A DNA stretch of 64,000 nt from Sipunculus nudus (taxonomy: Eukaryota; Annelida; Sipuncula; Golfingiida; Sipunculidae): the NCBI GenBank assembly GCA_026874595.1, contig CM049310.1, positions 66,048,056-66,112,055 on the forward strand, given 5' to 3'. The number at the start of each line of letters is the position of its first letter. Positions within the stretch are counted from its first letter, which is position 1. The notes under the pieces are model-generated. The model was not told the DNA's origin. It searched no databases and saw only the letters and a program-made list of their open reading frames with translations. Of this stretch, positions 21,631 to 36,233 are shown in pieces. The translations under genes and the position numbers were made by a program.

Positions 21631-23000
21631 CTCTCCTGGCCACAATTTTGCCACAATCACCTTAAAATTTTCAGAGATGATGGAGAATTAAATTTCTAGG
21701 TGCCCTATTGTTTTTGGTTAAAATAGGTCAAAGGTCAAGGTCAAGGTCGTCAAAAATTCTCAAAACGGTTTTTTCTTCATATCTTTGTGACTATTAGTCG
21801 TATCTACTTCAACAATAGCTCATTTTAATCGTCATTCCAAGGCCTGTCATCTGGTGTGTAGCTGACTCAAATTTGCCGTAGCCATGGTTACAAATTTTGG
21901 GGGAATAGTCATGATATTCGAATATAAGGGGTCTTATTTTTCTAACTTTGTCAGTTTTAAAGCTAGTGTGATCTAGTTTTTTGCATCAGGTAGCATTTAA
22001 CTAGTACTACAAGATTTTATAAAAAAGTGTTGCAGTATCTCGTAAAATATCTCGTGAATAGAGATATTTCGAGATTTCATTCATCTTGCACCAAAGGCCA
22101 CATTATTGCAGGAATCTTTTTGAAACTGACATATTATAAGTCCTACACTAGTATCTCGAAATTGTTTTTTCATTTTTTGAATAGGGCCGCTAGGGGGCGC
22201 TGGATGCGAACCTCCCGAACATATCATATTTTGGCCATATCTCAAAATTTATAAGCCTCAATTACATAAACTATAGCTTATTTTCTTCCTCTGAGTCTTC
22301 TCCATAACCTAGTGTAGTCATCTGGTCACAATTTTGTGACACTTTGTCAGTGTGTCTGTCTGTTTGTCAGTTGTCCTCAAATTCGCCTTCTTGCTCTTGC
22401 GTCTCACATATAGCATTCTACAGGCCACAGTTTTGAAAGAATCCTTTTGAAACTATTACATCTTAAGTCTTACACTAATATCTCGAAACCAATTTTTCAT
22501 TTTCCGGATATGGCCGCTAGGGGGCGCTGGATGCGAACCTCCCGAACATATCATATTTTGGCCATATCTCAAAATTTATAAGCCTCAATTACATAAACTA
22601 TAGCTTATTTTCTTCCTCTGAGTCTTCTCCATAACCTAGTGTAGTCATCTGGTCACAATTTTGTGACACTTTGTCAGTGTGTCTGTCTGTTTGTCAGTTG
22701 TCCTCAAATTCGCCTTCTTGCTCTTGCGTCTCACATATAGCATTCTACAGGCCACAGTTTTGAAAGAATCCTTTTGAAACTATTACATCTTATGTCTTAC
22801 ACTAATATCTCGAAACCGATTTTTCATTTTCCAGAATTGGCCGCTAGGGGGCGCTGCACATGACCCTCACTCACATATCTTATATTGGCCATATCTCTAA
22901 AACCCAAAGACTCAATTACATAAACTATAGCTTATGTTCTTCCTCTGAGTCTTCCCCATTACCTGGTTAAGTCATCTGGTCTCGGTCTTGTGTCACTTTG
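21631..23000 (+). repeat. Long composite unit, recombinant at the duplication join
   Basis: Left of 22079 it matches the unit at 36234 onward; right of 22089 it matches the unit at 7028. It is therefore a left/right hybrid of two long units. CTCF-like cores lie near 22193, 22519 and 22844. Confidence 0.9.
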
Positions 23001-23447
23001 TCATTATGTCCATATAAACTTTATAAACGGAGGGAAACATGAATGCACAGAGTCATGCAGGAATGCACGATGACACGCGTTTTAGTAAGACAAAGACACG
23101 TGTAGGTATGAGCGACAATCAGCGCAGTGTGCTCGTTTTGTGTAGGGTCAATCGGGCCAAATGCCAATTCAGGCCCGCAGCCTACGGGATGAATTAATTG
23201 GCGTAGCGGGGACCACGGCCATTTCCTGGTAAAAACTTGTGAATAAATATACCGGACGGGCTGACCATTTTCTCAGGGCCATAGGAATGTCACCATTCCA
23301 GCGTGCCCTCAGACCTGGTCAGACCTGGTCAGACCTAAAACGCGTGCCTGCTCATCTGTGCGCATGCAGGTGATTGCTGTCCAAAGTTTCAGTCGCTGTG
23401 TCCTTCAGGAAAGGACCCGAACCGTTTTTTTTTTTTTTTTTTTTAAT

Positions 23448-24083
23448 TGCTCGCCGGAAATCTTCGATTTCTGCAAGCAGGTTGGTCAGTCGCGGATGTC
23501 TGTTTGTCTGTTTGTTGCTTGCCGGAAATCTTCGATTTTCGCAAGCATATTACTCAGTTGCGTATGTCTGTTTGTCTGTTTGTTGCTTGCCGGAATCAAA
23601 GATTTCGGCAAGCATATTACTCAGTTGCGTATGTCTGTTTGTCTGTTTGTTTGTTTGTTGCTTGCCGGAATCAAAGATTTCGGCAAGCATATTACTCAGT
23701 TGCGTATGTCTGTTTGTCTGTTTGTTGCTTGCCGGAATCAAAGATTTCGGCAAGCACATTACTCAGTTGCGTATGTCTGTTTGTCTGTTTGTTGCTTGCC
23801 GGAATCAAAGATTTCGGCAAGCATATTACTCAGTTGCGTATGTCTGTTTGTCTGTTTGTTGCTTGCCAGAATCAAAGATTTCGGCAAGCATATTACTCAG
23901 TTGCGTATGTCTGTTTGTCTGTTTGTTGCTTGCTGGAATCAAAGATTTCGGCAAGCATATTACTCAGTTGCGTATGTCTGTTTGTTGCTTGCCGGAAATC
24001 TTCGATTTTCGCAAGCTGGTTGGTCAGTCGCGGATGTCTGTTTGTCTGTTTGTTGCTTGCCGGAATCAGAGATTTCGACAAGT
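23448..24083. repeat. 67-bp palindrome array, second copy
   Basis: Ten palindromes at the positions of 8845-9480 plus 14,603, with the same 75- and 59-bp irregular spacings and the same loop orientations. A T20 run precedes it (23425-23444). Confidence 0.95.
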
Positions 24084-27000
24084 ATGTTGATCAGTTCCGT
24101 TTGTTTGTTTGTCTGTATGTCCCCTCTCTACAGGCCACAATTTTGCACCAATCGTCCTGAAACCTATAGATAGAGTGTATAATCGGTTCTTCTCGGACCC
24201 TTATGGTTTTTGGTCATGATCGGTCAAGGGTCAAGGTCAGGGTCACCAAAAAGCTCAAAAACGGTTTTTTCTTCATACCTTCGCCAAAAATAGCCGTAGG
24301 CACCTAATCTGTAGCCCGTTTTATTTGCCACTGCATGGCCACTTCCAACACTGCAAAATTGCCTCATTTCGCTGTTACCATGGTTACGCAATTTTGGGGA
24401 GAAATCATGGAATTTCGTGATATTTTTCAAATTTGCAGCAATTTTACTGATTCTGAGATATTTTATGTAACATAAGAATATCTCGAAACGGGTTTTTCAG
24501 ATTTTGGAAATGGCCGCCAGGGGGCGTGGCAGATGAAAAAACATGAAAATTTGTTTTGGTGCTATACCTCCACAACTATTAAACATTGGGCCATTTCCAT
24601 CACAGCACCTTAAACTAGGGTCCATGGGCTTATTTTTGCGCATAGGTGCCAAAGTGCGCTATTGCCAGATTTCCCTATTTTTGGGGTAAAACCTTTGAAT
24701 TTTGAAAATATGCAGTTTTCAGCTTCTAACTCTGTCAGTTTTAATGCTAGAGAGGTCCAAATTTTTGCATCTTGTAGCCCTTGGTGAGTTCTCGGTGATC
24801 CAACCAAAAATCTTGCAAAATCTCGCACCGTTTCTCGTCGAATGAGATTTCGCGATTTCACGGTGACATGCCCTATAGGCCACAGATATGCAGGCATCCT
24901 TTTGAAACTGATACATGTTACGTCATACACTAATATCTCGAAAGCAATTGTTCAGTTTTTGGAAAATTACCGCTAGGGGGCGCTGCACTGCAACCCCGTA
25001 CCTACTATCATTGTTTAATCATATCTCCAAAACTACACATTTTAGGTACATAAACTGTACACCATATGAATTGGCGTTTCATGGCCTTGCTGCACATGAC
25101 CTCTTTTGTTTAATCATACACGGTCCCCACAAATTTTAGCAACTTTGTAAAAATTAAAACCCGCATGCACAAATACATATGCCATCACGCATGCATTCAC
25201 GCGTTTTAGTATGAAAGACAGACACGCTTTCCCGTGACTGCAAAAATTATAGCGTTCGCCTTATAAAATAAGTGACCACAGGCACTCTTTGCGGGCCGGT
25301 TTGCCATTTCTGTCGCGTTATAGTTTATTGCTTGCCGGAATCAGAGATTTCGACAAGTATGTTGATCAGTTCCGTTTGTTTGTTTGTCTGTATGTCCCCG
25401 TTCTACAGGCCACAATTTTGCACCAATCGTCCTGAAACTTATAGATAGAGTGTATAATCGGTTCTTCTCGGAGCCTATTGTTTTTGGTCATGATCAGTCA
25501 AGGGTCAAGGTCAGGGTCACCAAAAAGCTCAAAAACGGTTTTTTCTTCATACCTTCGTCAAAAATAGCCGTAGGCACCTAATCTGTAGCCCGTTTTATTT
25601 GCCACTGCATGGCCACTTCCAACACTGCAAAATTGCCTCATTTCGCTGTTACCATGGTTACGCAATTTTGGGGAGAAATCATGGAATTTCGTGATATTTT
25701 TCAAATTTGCAGCAATTTTACTGATTCTGAGATATTTTATGTAACATAAGAATATCTCGAAACGGGGTTTTCAGATTTTGGAAATGGCCGCCAGGGGGCG
25801 TGGCAGATGAAAAAACATGAAAATTTGTTTTGGTGCTATACCTCCACAACTATTAAACATTGGGCCATTTCCATCACAGCACCTTAAACTAGGGTCCATG
25901 GGCTTATTTTTGCGCATAGGTGCCAAAGTGGGCTATTGCCAGATTTCCCTATTTTTGGGGTAAAACCTTTGAATTTTGAAAATATGCAGTTTTCAGCTTC
26001 TAACTCTGTCAGTTTTAATGCTAGAGAGGTCCAAATTTTTGCATCTTGTAGCCCTTGGTGAGTTCTCGGTGATCCAACCAAAAATCTTGCAAAATCTCGC
26101 ACCGTTTCTCGTCGAATGAGATTTCGCGATTTCACGGTGACATGCCCTATAGGCCACAGATATGCAGGCATCCTTTTGAAACTGATACATGTTACGTCAT
26201 ACACTAATATCTCTAAAGCAATTGTTCAGTTTTTGGAAAATTACCGCTAGGGGGCGCTGCACTGCAACCCCGTACCTACTATCATTGTTTAATCATATCT
26301 CCAAAACTACACATTTTAGGTACATAAACTGTACACCATATGAATTGGCGTTTCATGGCCTTTCTGCACATGACCTCTTTTGTTTAATCATACACGGTCC
26401 CCACAAATTTTAGCAACTTTGTAAAAATTAAAACCCGCATGCACAAATACATATGCCATCACGCATGCATTCACGCGTTTTAGTATGAAAGACAGACACG
26501 CTTTCCCGTGACTGCAAAAATTATAGCGTTCGCCGTATAAAATAAGTGACCACAGGCACTCTTTGCGGGCCGGTTTGCCATTTCTGTCGCGTTATAGTTT
26601 ATTGCTTGCCGGAATCAGAGATTTCGACAAGTATGTTGATCAGTTCCGTTTGTTTGTTTGTCTGTATGTCCCCGCTCTACAGGCCACAATTTTGCACCAA
26701 TCGTCCTGAAACTTATAGATAGAGTGTATAATCGGTTCTTCTCGGAGCCTATTGTTTTTGGTCATGATCGGTCAAGGGTCAAGGTCAGGGTCACCAAAAA
26801 GCTCAAAAACGGTTTTTTCTTCATACCTTCGTCAAAAATAGCCGTAGGCACCTAATCTGTAGCCCGTTTTATTTGCCACTGCATGGCCACTTCCAACACT
26901 GCAAAATTGCCTCATTTCGCTGTTACCATGGTTACGCAATTTTGGGGAGAAATCATGGAATTTCGTGATATTTTTCAAATTTGCAGCAATTTTACTGATT

Positions 27001-30000
27001 CTGAGATATTTTATGTAACATAAGAATATCTCGAAACGGGTTTTTCAGATTTTGGAAATGGCCGCCAGGGGGCGTGGCAGATGAAAAAACATGAAAATTT
27101 GTTTTGGTGCTATACCTCCACAACTATTAAACATTGGGCCATTTCCATCACAGCACCTTAAACTAGGGTCCATGGGCTTATTTTTGCGCATAGGTGCCAA
27201 AGTGGGCTATTGCGAGATTTCCCTATTTTTGGGGTAAAACCTTTGAATTTTGAAAATATGCAGTTTTCAGCTTCTAACTCTGTCAGTTTTAATGCTAGAG
27301 AGGTCCAAATTTTTGCATCTTGTAGCCCTTGGTGAGTTCTCGGTGATCCAACCAAAAATCTTGCAAAATCTCGCACCGTTTCTCGTCGAATGAGATTTCG
27401 CGATTTCACGGTGACATGCCCTATAGGCCACAGATATGCAGGCATCCTTTTGAAACTGATACATGTTACGTCATACACTAATATCTCGAAAGCAATTGTT
27501 CAGTTTTTGGAAAATTACCGCTAGGGGGCGCTGCACTGCAACCCCGTACCTACTATCATTGTTTAATCATATCTCCAAAACTACACATTTTAGGTACATA
27601 AACTGTACACCATATGAATTGGCGTTTCATGGCCTTTCTGCACATGACCTCTTTTGTTTAATCATACACGGTCCCCACAAATTTTAGCAACTTTGTAAAA
27701 ATTAAAACCCGCATGCACAAATACATATGCCATCACGCATGCATTCACGCGTTTTAGTATGAAAGACAGACACGCTTTCCCGTGACTGCAAAAATTATAG
27801 CGTTCGCCGTATAAAATAAGTGACCACAGGCACTCTTTGCGGGCCGGTTTGCCATTTCTGTCGCGTTATAGTTTATTGCTTGCCGGAATCAGAGATTTCG
27901 ACAAGTATGTTGATCAGTTCCGTTTGTTTGTTTGTCTGTATGTCCCCGCTCTACAGGCCACAATTTTGCACCAATCGTCCTGAAACTTATAGATAGAGTG
28001 TATAATCGGTTCTTCTCGGAGCCTATTGTTTTTGGTCATGATCGGTCAAGGGTCAAGGTCAGGGTCACCAAAAAGCTCAAAAACGGTTTTTTCTTCATAC
28101 CTTCGTCAAAAATAGCCGTAGGCACCTAATCTGTAGCCCGTTTTATTTGCCACTGCATGGCCACTTCCAACACTGCAAAATTGCCTCATTTCGCTGTTAC
28201 CATGGTTACGCAATTTTGGGGAGAAATCATGGAATTTCGTGATATTTTTCAAATTTGCAGCAATTTTACTGATTCTGAGATATTTTATGTAACATAAGAA
28301 TATCTCGAAACGGGTTTTTCAGATTTTGGAAATGGCCGCCAGGGGGCGTGGCAGATGAAAAAACATGAAAATTTGTTTTGGTGCTATACCTCCACAACTA
28401 TTAAACATTGGGCCATTTCCATCACAGCACCTTAAACTAGGGTCCATGGGCTTATTTTTGCGCATAGGTGCCAAAGTGCGCTATTGCCAGATTTCCCTAT
28501 TTTTGGGGTAAAACCTTTGAATTTTGAAAATATGCAGTTTTCAGCTTCTAACTCTGTCAGTTTTAATGCTAGAGAGGTCCAAATTTTTGCATCTTGTAGC
28601 CCTTGGTGAGTTCTCGGTGATCCAACCAAAAATCTTGCAAAATCTCGCACCGTTTCTCGTCGAATGAGATTTCGCGATTTCACAGTGACATGCCTATAGG
28701 CCACAGATATGCAGGCATACTTTTGAAACTGATACATGTTACGTCATACACTAATATCTCGAAAGCAATTGTTCAGTTTTTGGAAAATTACCGCTAGGGG
28801 GCGCTGCACTGCAACCCCGTACCTACTATCATTGTTTAATCATATCTCCAAAACTACACATTTTAGGTACATAAACTGTACACCATATGAATTGGCGTTT
28901 CATGGCCTTTCTGCACATGACCTCTTTTGTTTAATCATACACGGTCCCCACAAATTTTAGCAACTTTGTAAAAATTAAAACCCGCATGCACAAATACATA
29001 TGCCATCACGCATGCATTCACGCGTTTTAGTATGAAAGACAGACACGCTTTCCGGTGACTGCAAAAATTATAGCGTTCGCCGTATAAAATAAGTGACCAC
29101 AGGCACTCTTTGCGGGCCGGTTTGCCATTTCTGTCGCGTTATAGTTTATTGCTTGCCGGAATCAGAGATTTCGACAAGTATGTTGATCAGTTCCGTTTGT
29201 TTGTTTGTCTGTATGTCCCCGCTCTACAGGCCACAATTTTGCACCAATCGTCCTGAAACTTATAGATAGAGTGTATAATCGGTTCTTCTCGGAGCCTATT
29301 GTTTTTGGTCATGATCGGTCAAGGGTCAAGGTCAGGGTCACCAAAAAGCTCAAAAACGGTTTTTTCTTCATACCTTCGTCAAAAATAGCCGTAGGCACCT
29401 AATCTGTAGCCCGTTTTATTTGCCACTGCATGGCCACTTCCAACACTGCAAAATTGCCTCATTTCGCTGTTACCATGGTTACGCAATTTTGGGGAGAAAT
29501 CATGGAATTTCGTGATATTTTTCAAATTTGCAGCAATTTTACTGATTCTGAGATATTTTATGTAACATAAGAATATCTCGAAACGGGTTTTTCAGATTTT
29601 GGAAATGGCCGCCAGGGGGCGTGGCAGATGAAAAAACATGAAAATTTGTTTTGGTGCTATACCTCCACAACTATTAAACATTGGGCCATTTCCATCACAG
29701 CACCTTAAACTAGGGTCCATGGGCTTATTTTTGCGCATAGGTGCCAAAGTGGGCTATTGCGAGATTTCCCTATTTTTGGGGTAAAACCTTTGAATTTTGA
29801 AAATATGCAGTTTTCAGCTTCTAACTCTGTCAGTTTTAATGCTAGAGAGGTCCAAATTTTTGCATCTTGTAGCCCTTGGTGAGTTCTCGGTGATCCAACC
29901 AAAAATCTTGCAAAATCTCGCACCGTTTCTCGTCGAATGAGATTTCGCGATTTCACGGTGACATGCCCTATAGGCCACAGATATGCAGGCATCCTTTTGA

Positions 30001-30011
30001 AACTGATACAT
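24054..30011 (+). repeat. 1,274-bp tandem array, second copy
   Basis: Units start near 24054, 25329, 26603, 27877 and 29150. Unit 4 keeps the single-base deletion in 'gacatgcctataggcc' seen in copy 1, and carries the two substitutions (28675, 28684) that separate the copies. Confidence 0.96.
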
Positions 30012-30148
30012 ACAACGAAGACACGTGCAATTGCCGCAAGTGGCGACAGGGTTCTTACGGTGGGCAGCCGGCGTGTGCAGCGGTGCGTGTCGGCCTTTCC
30101 GGGCCCTATCTATTATCATACATGTTGGAGGCACAGTCCAGACTTTAA
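30012..30148 (+). repeat. GC-rich CACGTG module (copy 2)
   Basis: Identical by inspection to 15409-15545. The 19297-19430 version recurs at 33900-34033. Confidence 0.75.
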
Positions 30149-30876
30149 TACAAGTTATTACTTGTATTACTTGCCGGAAATCTTCGATTTTCGAAAGCAT
30201 GTTGGTCACCCGTGTATGTTTGTTCCTTCATCTTATGTATTATACTAATATCTCAAAAATTATTTTTCATTTTCCCGATATGGCTGCTAGGGGGCGCTAC
30301 ACTTGACCCTTCCAAAAAAATCAGTTTTTGAACATATTTCCGTAAGAGTAAACCTATATTACACAAACTATAGCTTATTTTCTTTCTCTTGGTCTTCTTC
30401 AAAACATGGTCAAGTCACCTGGTCTCCATCTAGTGTCACTTTGTCAGTATGTCTGTCTGTTTGTCATTTATCCTCATATTCGCCTGCTTGCTAGTTTTTG
30501 CACTTTAGATATAGCAATCAACAAGTCAGATATGTGGACGAATCCTTTTGAAACTATTACATCTTATGTCATACACTAATATCACGAAACGCATTTGTCG
30601 TCTTCAGGATATGTCCACTAGAGGGCGCTGCAGTCGAACATATCCAGTATATCATTATTTGGCCATATCTCCAAAATTATAAGCCTCAATTACATAAACT
30701 ATAGATTATTTTCTTCCTCTGAGTCTTCTCCATAACCTGATTAAGTCATCTTGTCTCCATCTTGTGTCCCTTTGTAAGTTTTTCTGTTTGTTTGTCAGTT
30801 GTCCTCAAATTCGCCGGCTTTTTGGTTCTTGAGTCTCACTAATAGCATTCTACAGGCCACCGTTTTGAAAGGATCA

Positions 30877-32119
30877 TTTTTAGCTCAGCTGACTTTCAGT
30901 CATGCTGGGCTATAGCGATGGGTCTTTGTCCGTCGTCCTTCCATCTGTCCATCCTGCTGACCGGCCGTCCGTCTGTTAGCAGGGCACAAATCGTAACTGT
31001 ACGGGCTAGGGTCATGAACCCTATGTAGTCTTAGAGGTTCTAAAATGATCTCCTTGCAAACATGAAATTAGGTCACTGACCTATATTCTCGAAGTTACAG
31101 GGTGTGTATGTACCCCCCAGAAATAATTCTTTTAGCTAAAATTTTCATCCAAAACCTTCCATCTTTCACATACAGTTCATCTACCAACAGGGGAAGAACC
31201 ATAATTATTTTGAAGTCAACAGGTCAAAGGTCAAGGTCACAGGAGTCCCTTTATTTAATGCCTGTGGATGCATTTTAAGCCAAATCTTTCATCCCAATTC
31301 TTTGAAATTTTACATATATTTCACCTACTAAGAGGGAGAAGAATCCTATAGATTTTTAGGTCACAAGATCAAAGATCAGGGTCACAGGATCCAATTTTTT
31401 AAAAAGGTTGTGAAAACATTTCAAGCTAGACATTTCATTCCAAACTTCCCAGCACTGATATCGCTTCTCTGCCAACAGGGGAAAAGACCTGTTGAATTTG
31501 AGGTCAAAGGTGAAGTTCACTGCACCCACTTTTTGTGTGGAGTCATTTTCAGGAAACTTTTCAATCTATACCTTCCATTTGTCATATATGGCTTACCTAC
31601 CAATAGGGGAAGAAGCCTATCGATGTCGAGTTCGAAAGGTCAAAGGTCAAGGACACATTACTTAATTATTCTAAATGGTTGTGAACATTTTGCAAGTGAA
31701 ACTGTTCAACCCAAACCTTCAGTTTTTCACATATGCCATATCTATGCATCACTCAATTTGATTCAAACTTCATATTTATAAGCACCCGTTTCTCAATAAT
31801 TCTTGCATGGATTTCCTTGATTTTTGCTATATATTTTGATCTTATATTTGCCCTTTTTGGTGTTTCTTTTGAGACTGACAGGTATCAAGCAAGCTATGGG
31901 AATAGTTACTGATAGCTTAACAATCATTCATTTTTCCTAAGACCATCAAGTCACTGTGTTTTAACCAGACATAGGTGATGTATATTTCTGTTGTCGTAGA
32001 AAATTTCAACATATTGGCAAATTGGTTCTTCAAAATGTGACTGGAAGTTGTGAATCTCAGCCCATGATGTGGCAGGTCATGCTTGGCAGCTGAGCGTCAT
32101 GACCCATGGGTCACTTGTT
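30877..32119 (+). mobile_element. 1,243-bp non-autonomous element (copy 2)
   Basis: Duplicate of 16274-17516 in the same host position, including the terminal TGACCCATGGGTCA palindrome. It is a passenger of the segmental duplication, not an independent insertion. Confidence 0.75.
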
Positions 32120-35100
32120 AAACTATTACATCTTACATCTTACAGTAATATCTCGAAACAGATTATTCATTTTCTGGATATTGCCAATAGGGGGCGTTGC
32201 ACTCGCCTCTCCCCTATATATATTTCTTTGCCATATCTACAAAACTATAAACTTCAATTACAAACACTATGACTTATTGTCTTCCTTTGAATCTTCTCCA
32301 TAATCTGAGTTAGTCATCTGGTCTTATTCTTGTGTCACTTTTTCAGTATGTTTGTCTGTTTGTCAGTGATCCTCATTTTTGCCTGATTGCTGGATCTTGC
32401 GTCTTACAGTTAGCAATCTTCAGGCCACAGTTTTGAAGGAATCCTTTTGAATTGGAACATCTCTTACAATAATATATACATTTTGGAACATTTCTTACAA
32501 TAATATCTCAAAAGAAATTTTTTAATTTTTGGGATATGGCCGCTAGGGGATGCTACGGTAGAGCCTCCACACCATATCATTTTTTGGCCATATCTCCGAC
32601 ATTATAAACTCTACCTTCACTTGTAGTCTTTTATCTCAGGTGTGTCAGTATATTTGTCTGTTTTGAGCTATGTCTGATTTCATGTTCTTTTGTGTGATAT
32701 ATGTCGTTCAACAGGCCTAACGTTCCAGCAATCGCTTTAAAAGTCATTCAATTGATAGAAAACCGTCAGTTTGTCCTGTTTGTCCATCTGTCTGTCATTT
32801 AAGTCCGGCAAGCTCTCGACCTATGGTCGTCTAGTTTGTTTGTTTGTCTGTCCAGTCTCTACAGGTCGCAATTTTGATCCCATCGCTTTCAAACTTTCAC
32901 AGTTTGTGTAAAATAAAAAATGCAAGAAGCCTATTGTTTTTGGGCAATATAGGTCAGAGGTCAAGGTCAAGATCATCAAAAGTTCCGAAAGTGCTCTTTT
33001 CTTCATATCTCCATTACTATTTGTCATAGCCACTTCAAACATGGCTCATTTTAATCGGCATTCCAAGGCCTTTCTTCTGATATATATGTTGCTGAAATCT
33101 GCTGTTTCTATGGTTACACATTTTTGGGGAAAACGCATGATTTTCGAAAATAAAAGGCCTAATTTTTCTAACTTTGTCATTTTTAAAGCTAGAGAGTTCT
33201 AGTTTTTTGCATCAGATAGTACTAAATAAGCTTTTTATCATACAAGTGAAAGTCTCGTAAAATCTCGCACCATTTCTCGTCAAACCAGAATTTTCGAGAT
33301 TTCATTAAATATGGCTTACAGGTCGCATTTTTTAAACTATGACTTTGAAAATGACATATTTTGTGTTATTTAGAAATATCTCGAAACCAATTTTTCATTT
33401 TTTGGAAATAGCCACCAGGGGGCGTGGTACATGAAACACTGTAACATATCATTTTTCTGCAATATCTCAAAAAATATTAAACGTGACACCATTTTTTTGG
33501 TCGTATCTGAAACTAGGAAGATTGGCTTATCCTTTCGCACATGTTGCTTTGTGCTACTGTTACCATGGTTACCAAATTTTGGGGTAAAACTTGACAATCT
33601 GAAAATTCGGAGTTTTCCAGCTTCTATCTCTGTTGATATTTGCGATAGAAAGGTCTGGTGTTTGGCGTTAGACAGCATCCCTCTAGTTCTAAGCCATTCA
33701 ATCGCAAGTCTCGTCATATCTCGCGCCGTTTCTCGTGAAACGAGAACACGTGACCATTCAAAGAAATGCCTATAATTCTGTCATTTTTCACGCTACAGAC
33801 ACATGGTTTGCAGCGCTGGATAGCGGCTGACACTCGCAGTCACATTCAGGGGTCACATTGTTAGTCTCGTCAAATCTCGCGCCGTTTTTCGCCATACCAC
33901 GAAGACACGTGCCGTGGCCGCAAGTGGCGGCAGGGTCCTTACGGTGGGCGGCCGGCGTGTGCAGCGGTGCGTGACGGCCTCTCCGGGCCCCATCTATGAT
34001 CATACATGTTGGAGGCACAGTCACAACTTTATTGCTTGCCGGAAATCTTCGATTTTCGCAAGCTGGTTGGTCAGTCGCGGATGTCTGTTTGTTGCTTGCC
34101 GGAAATCTTCGATTTTCGCAAGCATGTTGATCAGTCCCGTATGTTTGTTACTTGCCGGAATCAAAGATTTCGGCAAGTATGTTTGTCAGTTCCGTATGTT
34201 TGTTTGTTTGTTTGTTTGTTTGTTTGTTTGTCTGTCTGTATGTCTGCGCGCTACAAGCCACAATTTTAAAGCAATCGCTCTGAAAATTTTACATTAAGTG
34301 TAAAATCGGTTCTTCTCGGAGCCTATTGTTTTTGGCCATGACCGTTCAAAGGTCAAGGTCAGGGTTACCAAAAACTCTTAAAACAGATTTTTCTTCATAT
34401 CTTCGTCAATAATAATCGTAGCTGCTAAATCTGTAGCTCATTTTATTCCTCATTATGTTAGCTTTCCATGTGATAGCAAATATGTCCGGTCAATGGTTAC
34501 CATGGTAACGTATTTTTGGGGGAAAATCAGAAAATTCGAAAATTTCCCTCCAAATTTTTCATTTTTTAAGCTAGAGAGCTCTAGTTTTTTGCATTGTGTA
34601 GCATTTTATATGCTCTGTGCAAAATTAATGCATGTCTCGCAAAATCTCGTGTCATTTGTCGTCAAATGAGACTTTTCGAGATTTCATTAAATACGATTTA
34701 GAGGTCGCAGTTTTACAGCTGAGGTTCTGAAAGTGACATATTTTCTGTTTTTCTGTATAATCTCGAACTTGTTTTTTCATTTTTCGAAAATAGCCACCAG
34801 GGGGCGTGGTACTGGAAACACTACAACTTATCATTTTTTCGCAATATCTTAAAAAATATTAAGCAAATAACAATTTTTTTTGTCGCATCTAAAACTAGGA
34901 TCATTGCCTTATTCCATCCGACATATAGCCTTGTGCGGCCGTTGCCATGGTTACCAAATTTTTGGGTTAAACTTGACGATCTGAAAATATGTAGTTTTTG
35001 GCTTCTATCTCGGTTAATATTTATGTTTTAAGGGTCTAGTTTTTGCATTAGGCTGCTTTCTCTTGGTTCTAAGCCATTTAATTGCAAGTCCCGTCAAATC

Positions 35101-36233
35101 TCGCTCGGTTTATTGCCAAACGAGAAATTACGAGATTTCACAGAAATGCTTATAGCTTGATCACGGTTAATGCTAAAATGGAGTAGTTTTCAGCATTTGG
35201 TAGCATTTCAGAAGCTGGACATGATTACACTGCAAATCTCGCCTCATCTCGTATCATCTCCCGCCAAACGAGAATATTTTAGATTTCAAAAAATGTCTTT
35301 ATCTCGGTCATTTTCATGCTAGATATTTTATTTTTCTATTGTTCAAGAATCATTTGACTAGTTTTAAGTGACAAAAGTGAATATCTCGTCATATCTCGCA
35401 CCATTTCTTGTCAAACGAGAACATGGGACCATTCAAAGAAACGCCTATAATTGTGTTATTTTTATGTGGAAGACTTATAGTTTTCAGCATTTGATAGCGT
35501 CTAACATTCTCGGTCACATTATATGATTATATTGTAAGTTTCTTCAAATCTTGCATCGTTTTTCTTCAAATAAAAAAATTACATCCAATTGCCATGACCA
35601 TAAGTGATGGCAGTATGTGATAGTAAATGTCGGCAGGGGCATTACATTTGACAGTTGGAGCTTTGTTCTATGGATGTGCGATGGTCCATGAAAAGACACA
35701 ATTCGGATTGATCCCACCTGTGCTTTTGGTGGTGGCCTCTTTTCATGCTTTGTATGGCCGCACTTTGAGGATTTCAATGCATTGAGAGCTTAATGACCTG
35801 TTGTAAAGGATAATCCCTTTAAAAAAACAAAAACAAAGAGAGAGGCTCCCCGAAATGTTACTGAATGCAGAGATAGTGTTGCTGGTAAGCACAATCACAA
35901 CTATAATATCAGGGACGGATCCCCGATTTGCAGTTGGGTGTGTCAAATCAGGGACGGATATCCGGTTTGCAATTGGGGGTAGGGGTTAAATATAAATTAT
36001 ACATCATATAATAATAATAATAATAATAATAAGTCTGCGACTTTTGAAATTCAGTAAAACCACATAAAGATGTGTTTATGTTTTCCAAACAATAGGGGTT
36101 GGTCATTTGACCTGTTCCAAATGTTTTTTGCCTTTCTGCTGTTTGTTGTCTGTTAGTTTGACTTCTACTTCCGGCAAGTCCCGACCTATGGTCGTCTAGT
36201 CTGTCTGTTTGTCTGTCTGTTTGTTTGTCTGCA
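32120..36233 (+). repeat. Copy-2 diverged units, modules and palindromes
   Basis: Matches 17517-21630. Holds CTCF-like sites near 32183, 32539 (degraded), 33410 and 34793, a perfect X-box at 34496-34509, three palindromes from 34034, a TTTG tract from ~34191, and the ATA run at ~36008. Confidence 0.9.

Larger units (their letters stand above)
7476..22078 (+). repeat. 14,603-bp segmental tandem duplication, copy 1
   Basis: Everything from here to 22078 recurs at +14,603 bp. In the lines I compared by eye I found only two differences: t at 14072 versus c at 28675, and g at 14081 versus a at 28684. The join lies within 'attcatcttgc' (7476-7486, 22079-22089, 36682-36692). Left of this window copy 1 reads 'gattta' and right 'cacc'; the junction reads 'gatttc' then 'cacc'; the far end reads 'gatttc' then 'cgcc'. 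That is the pattern expected from crossover between two homologous long units. A recent duplication or an assembly duplication would both fit. Confidence 0.95.
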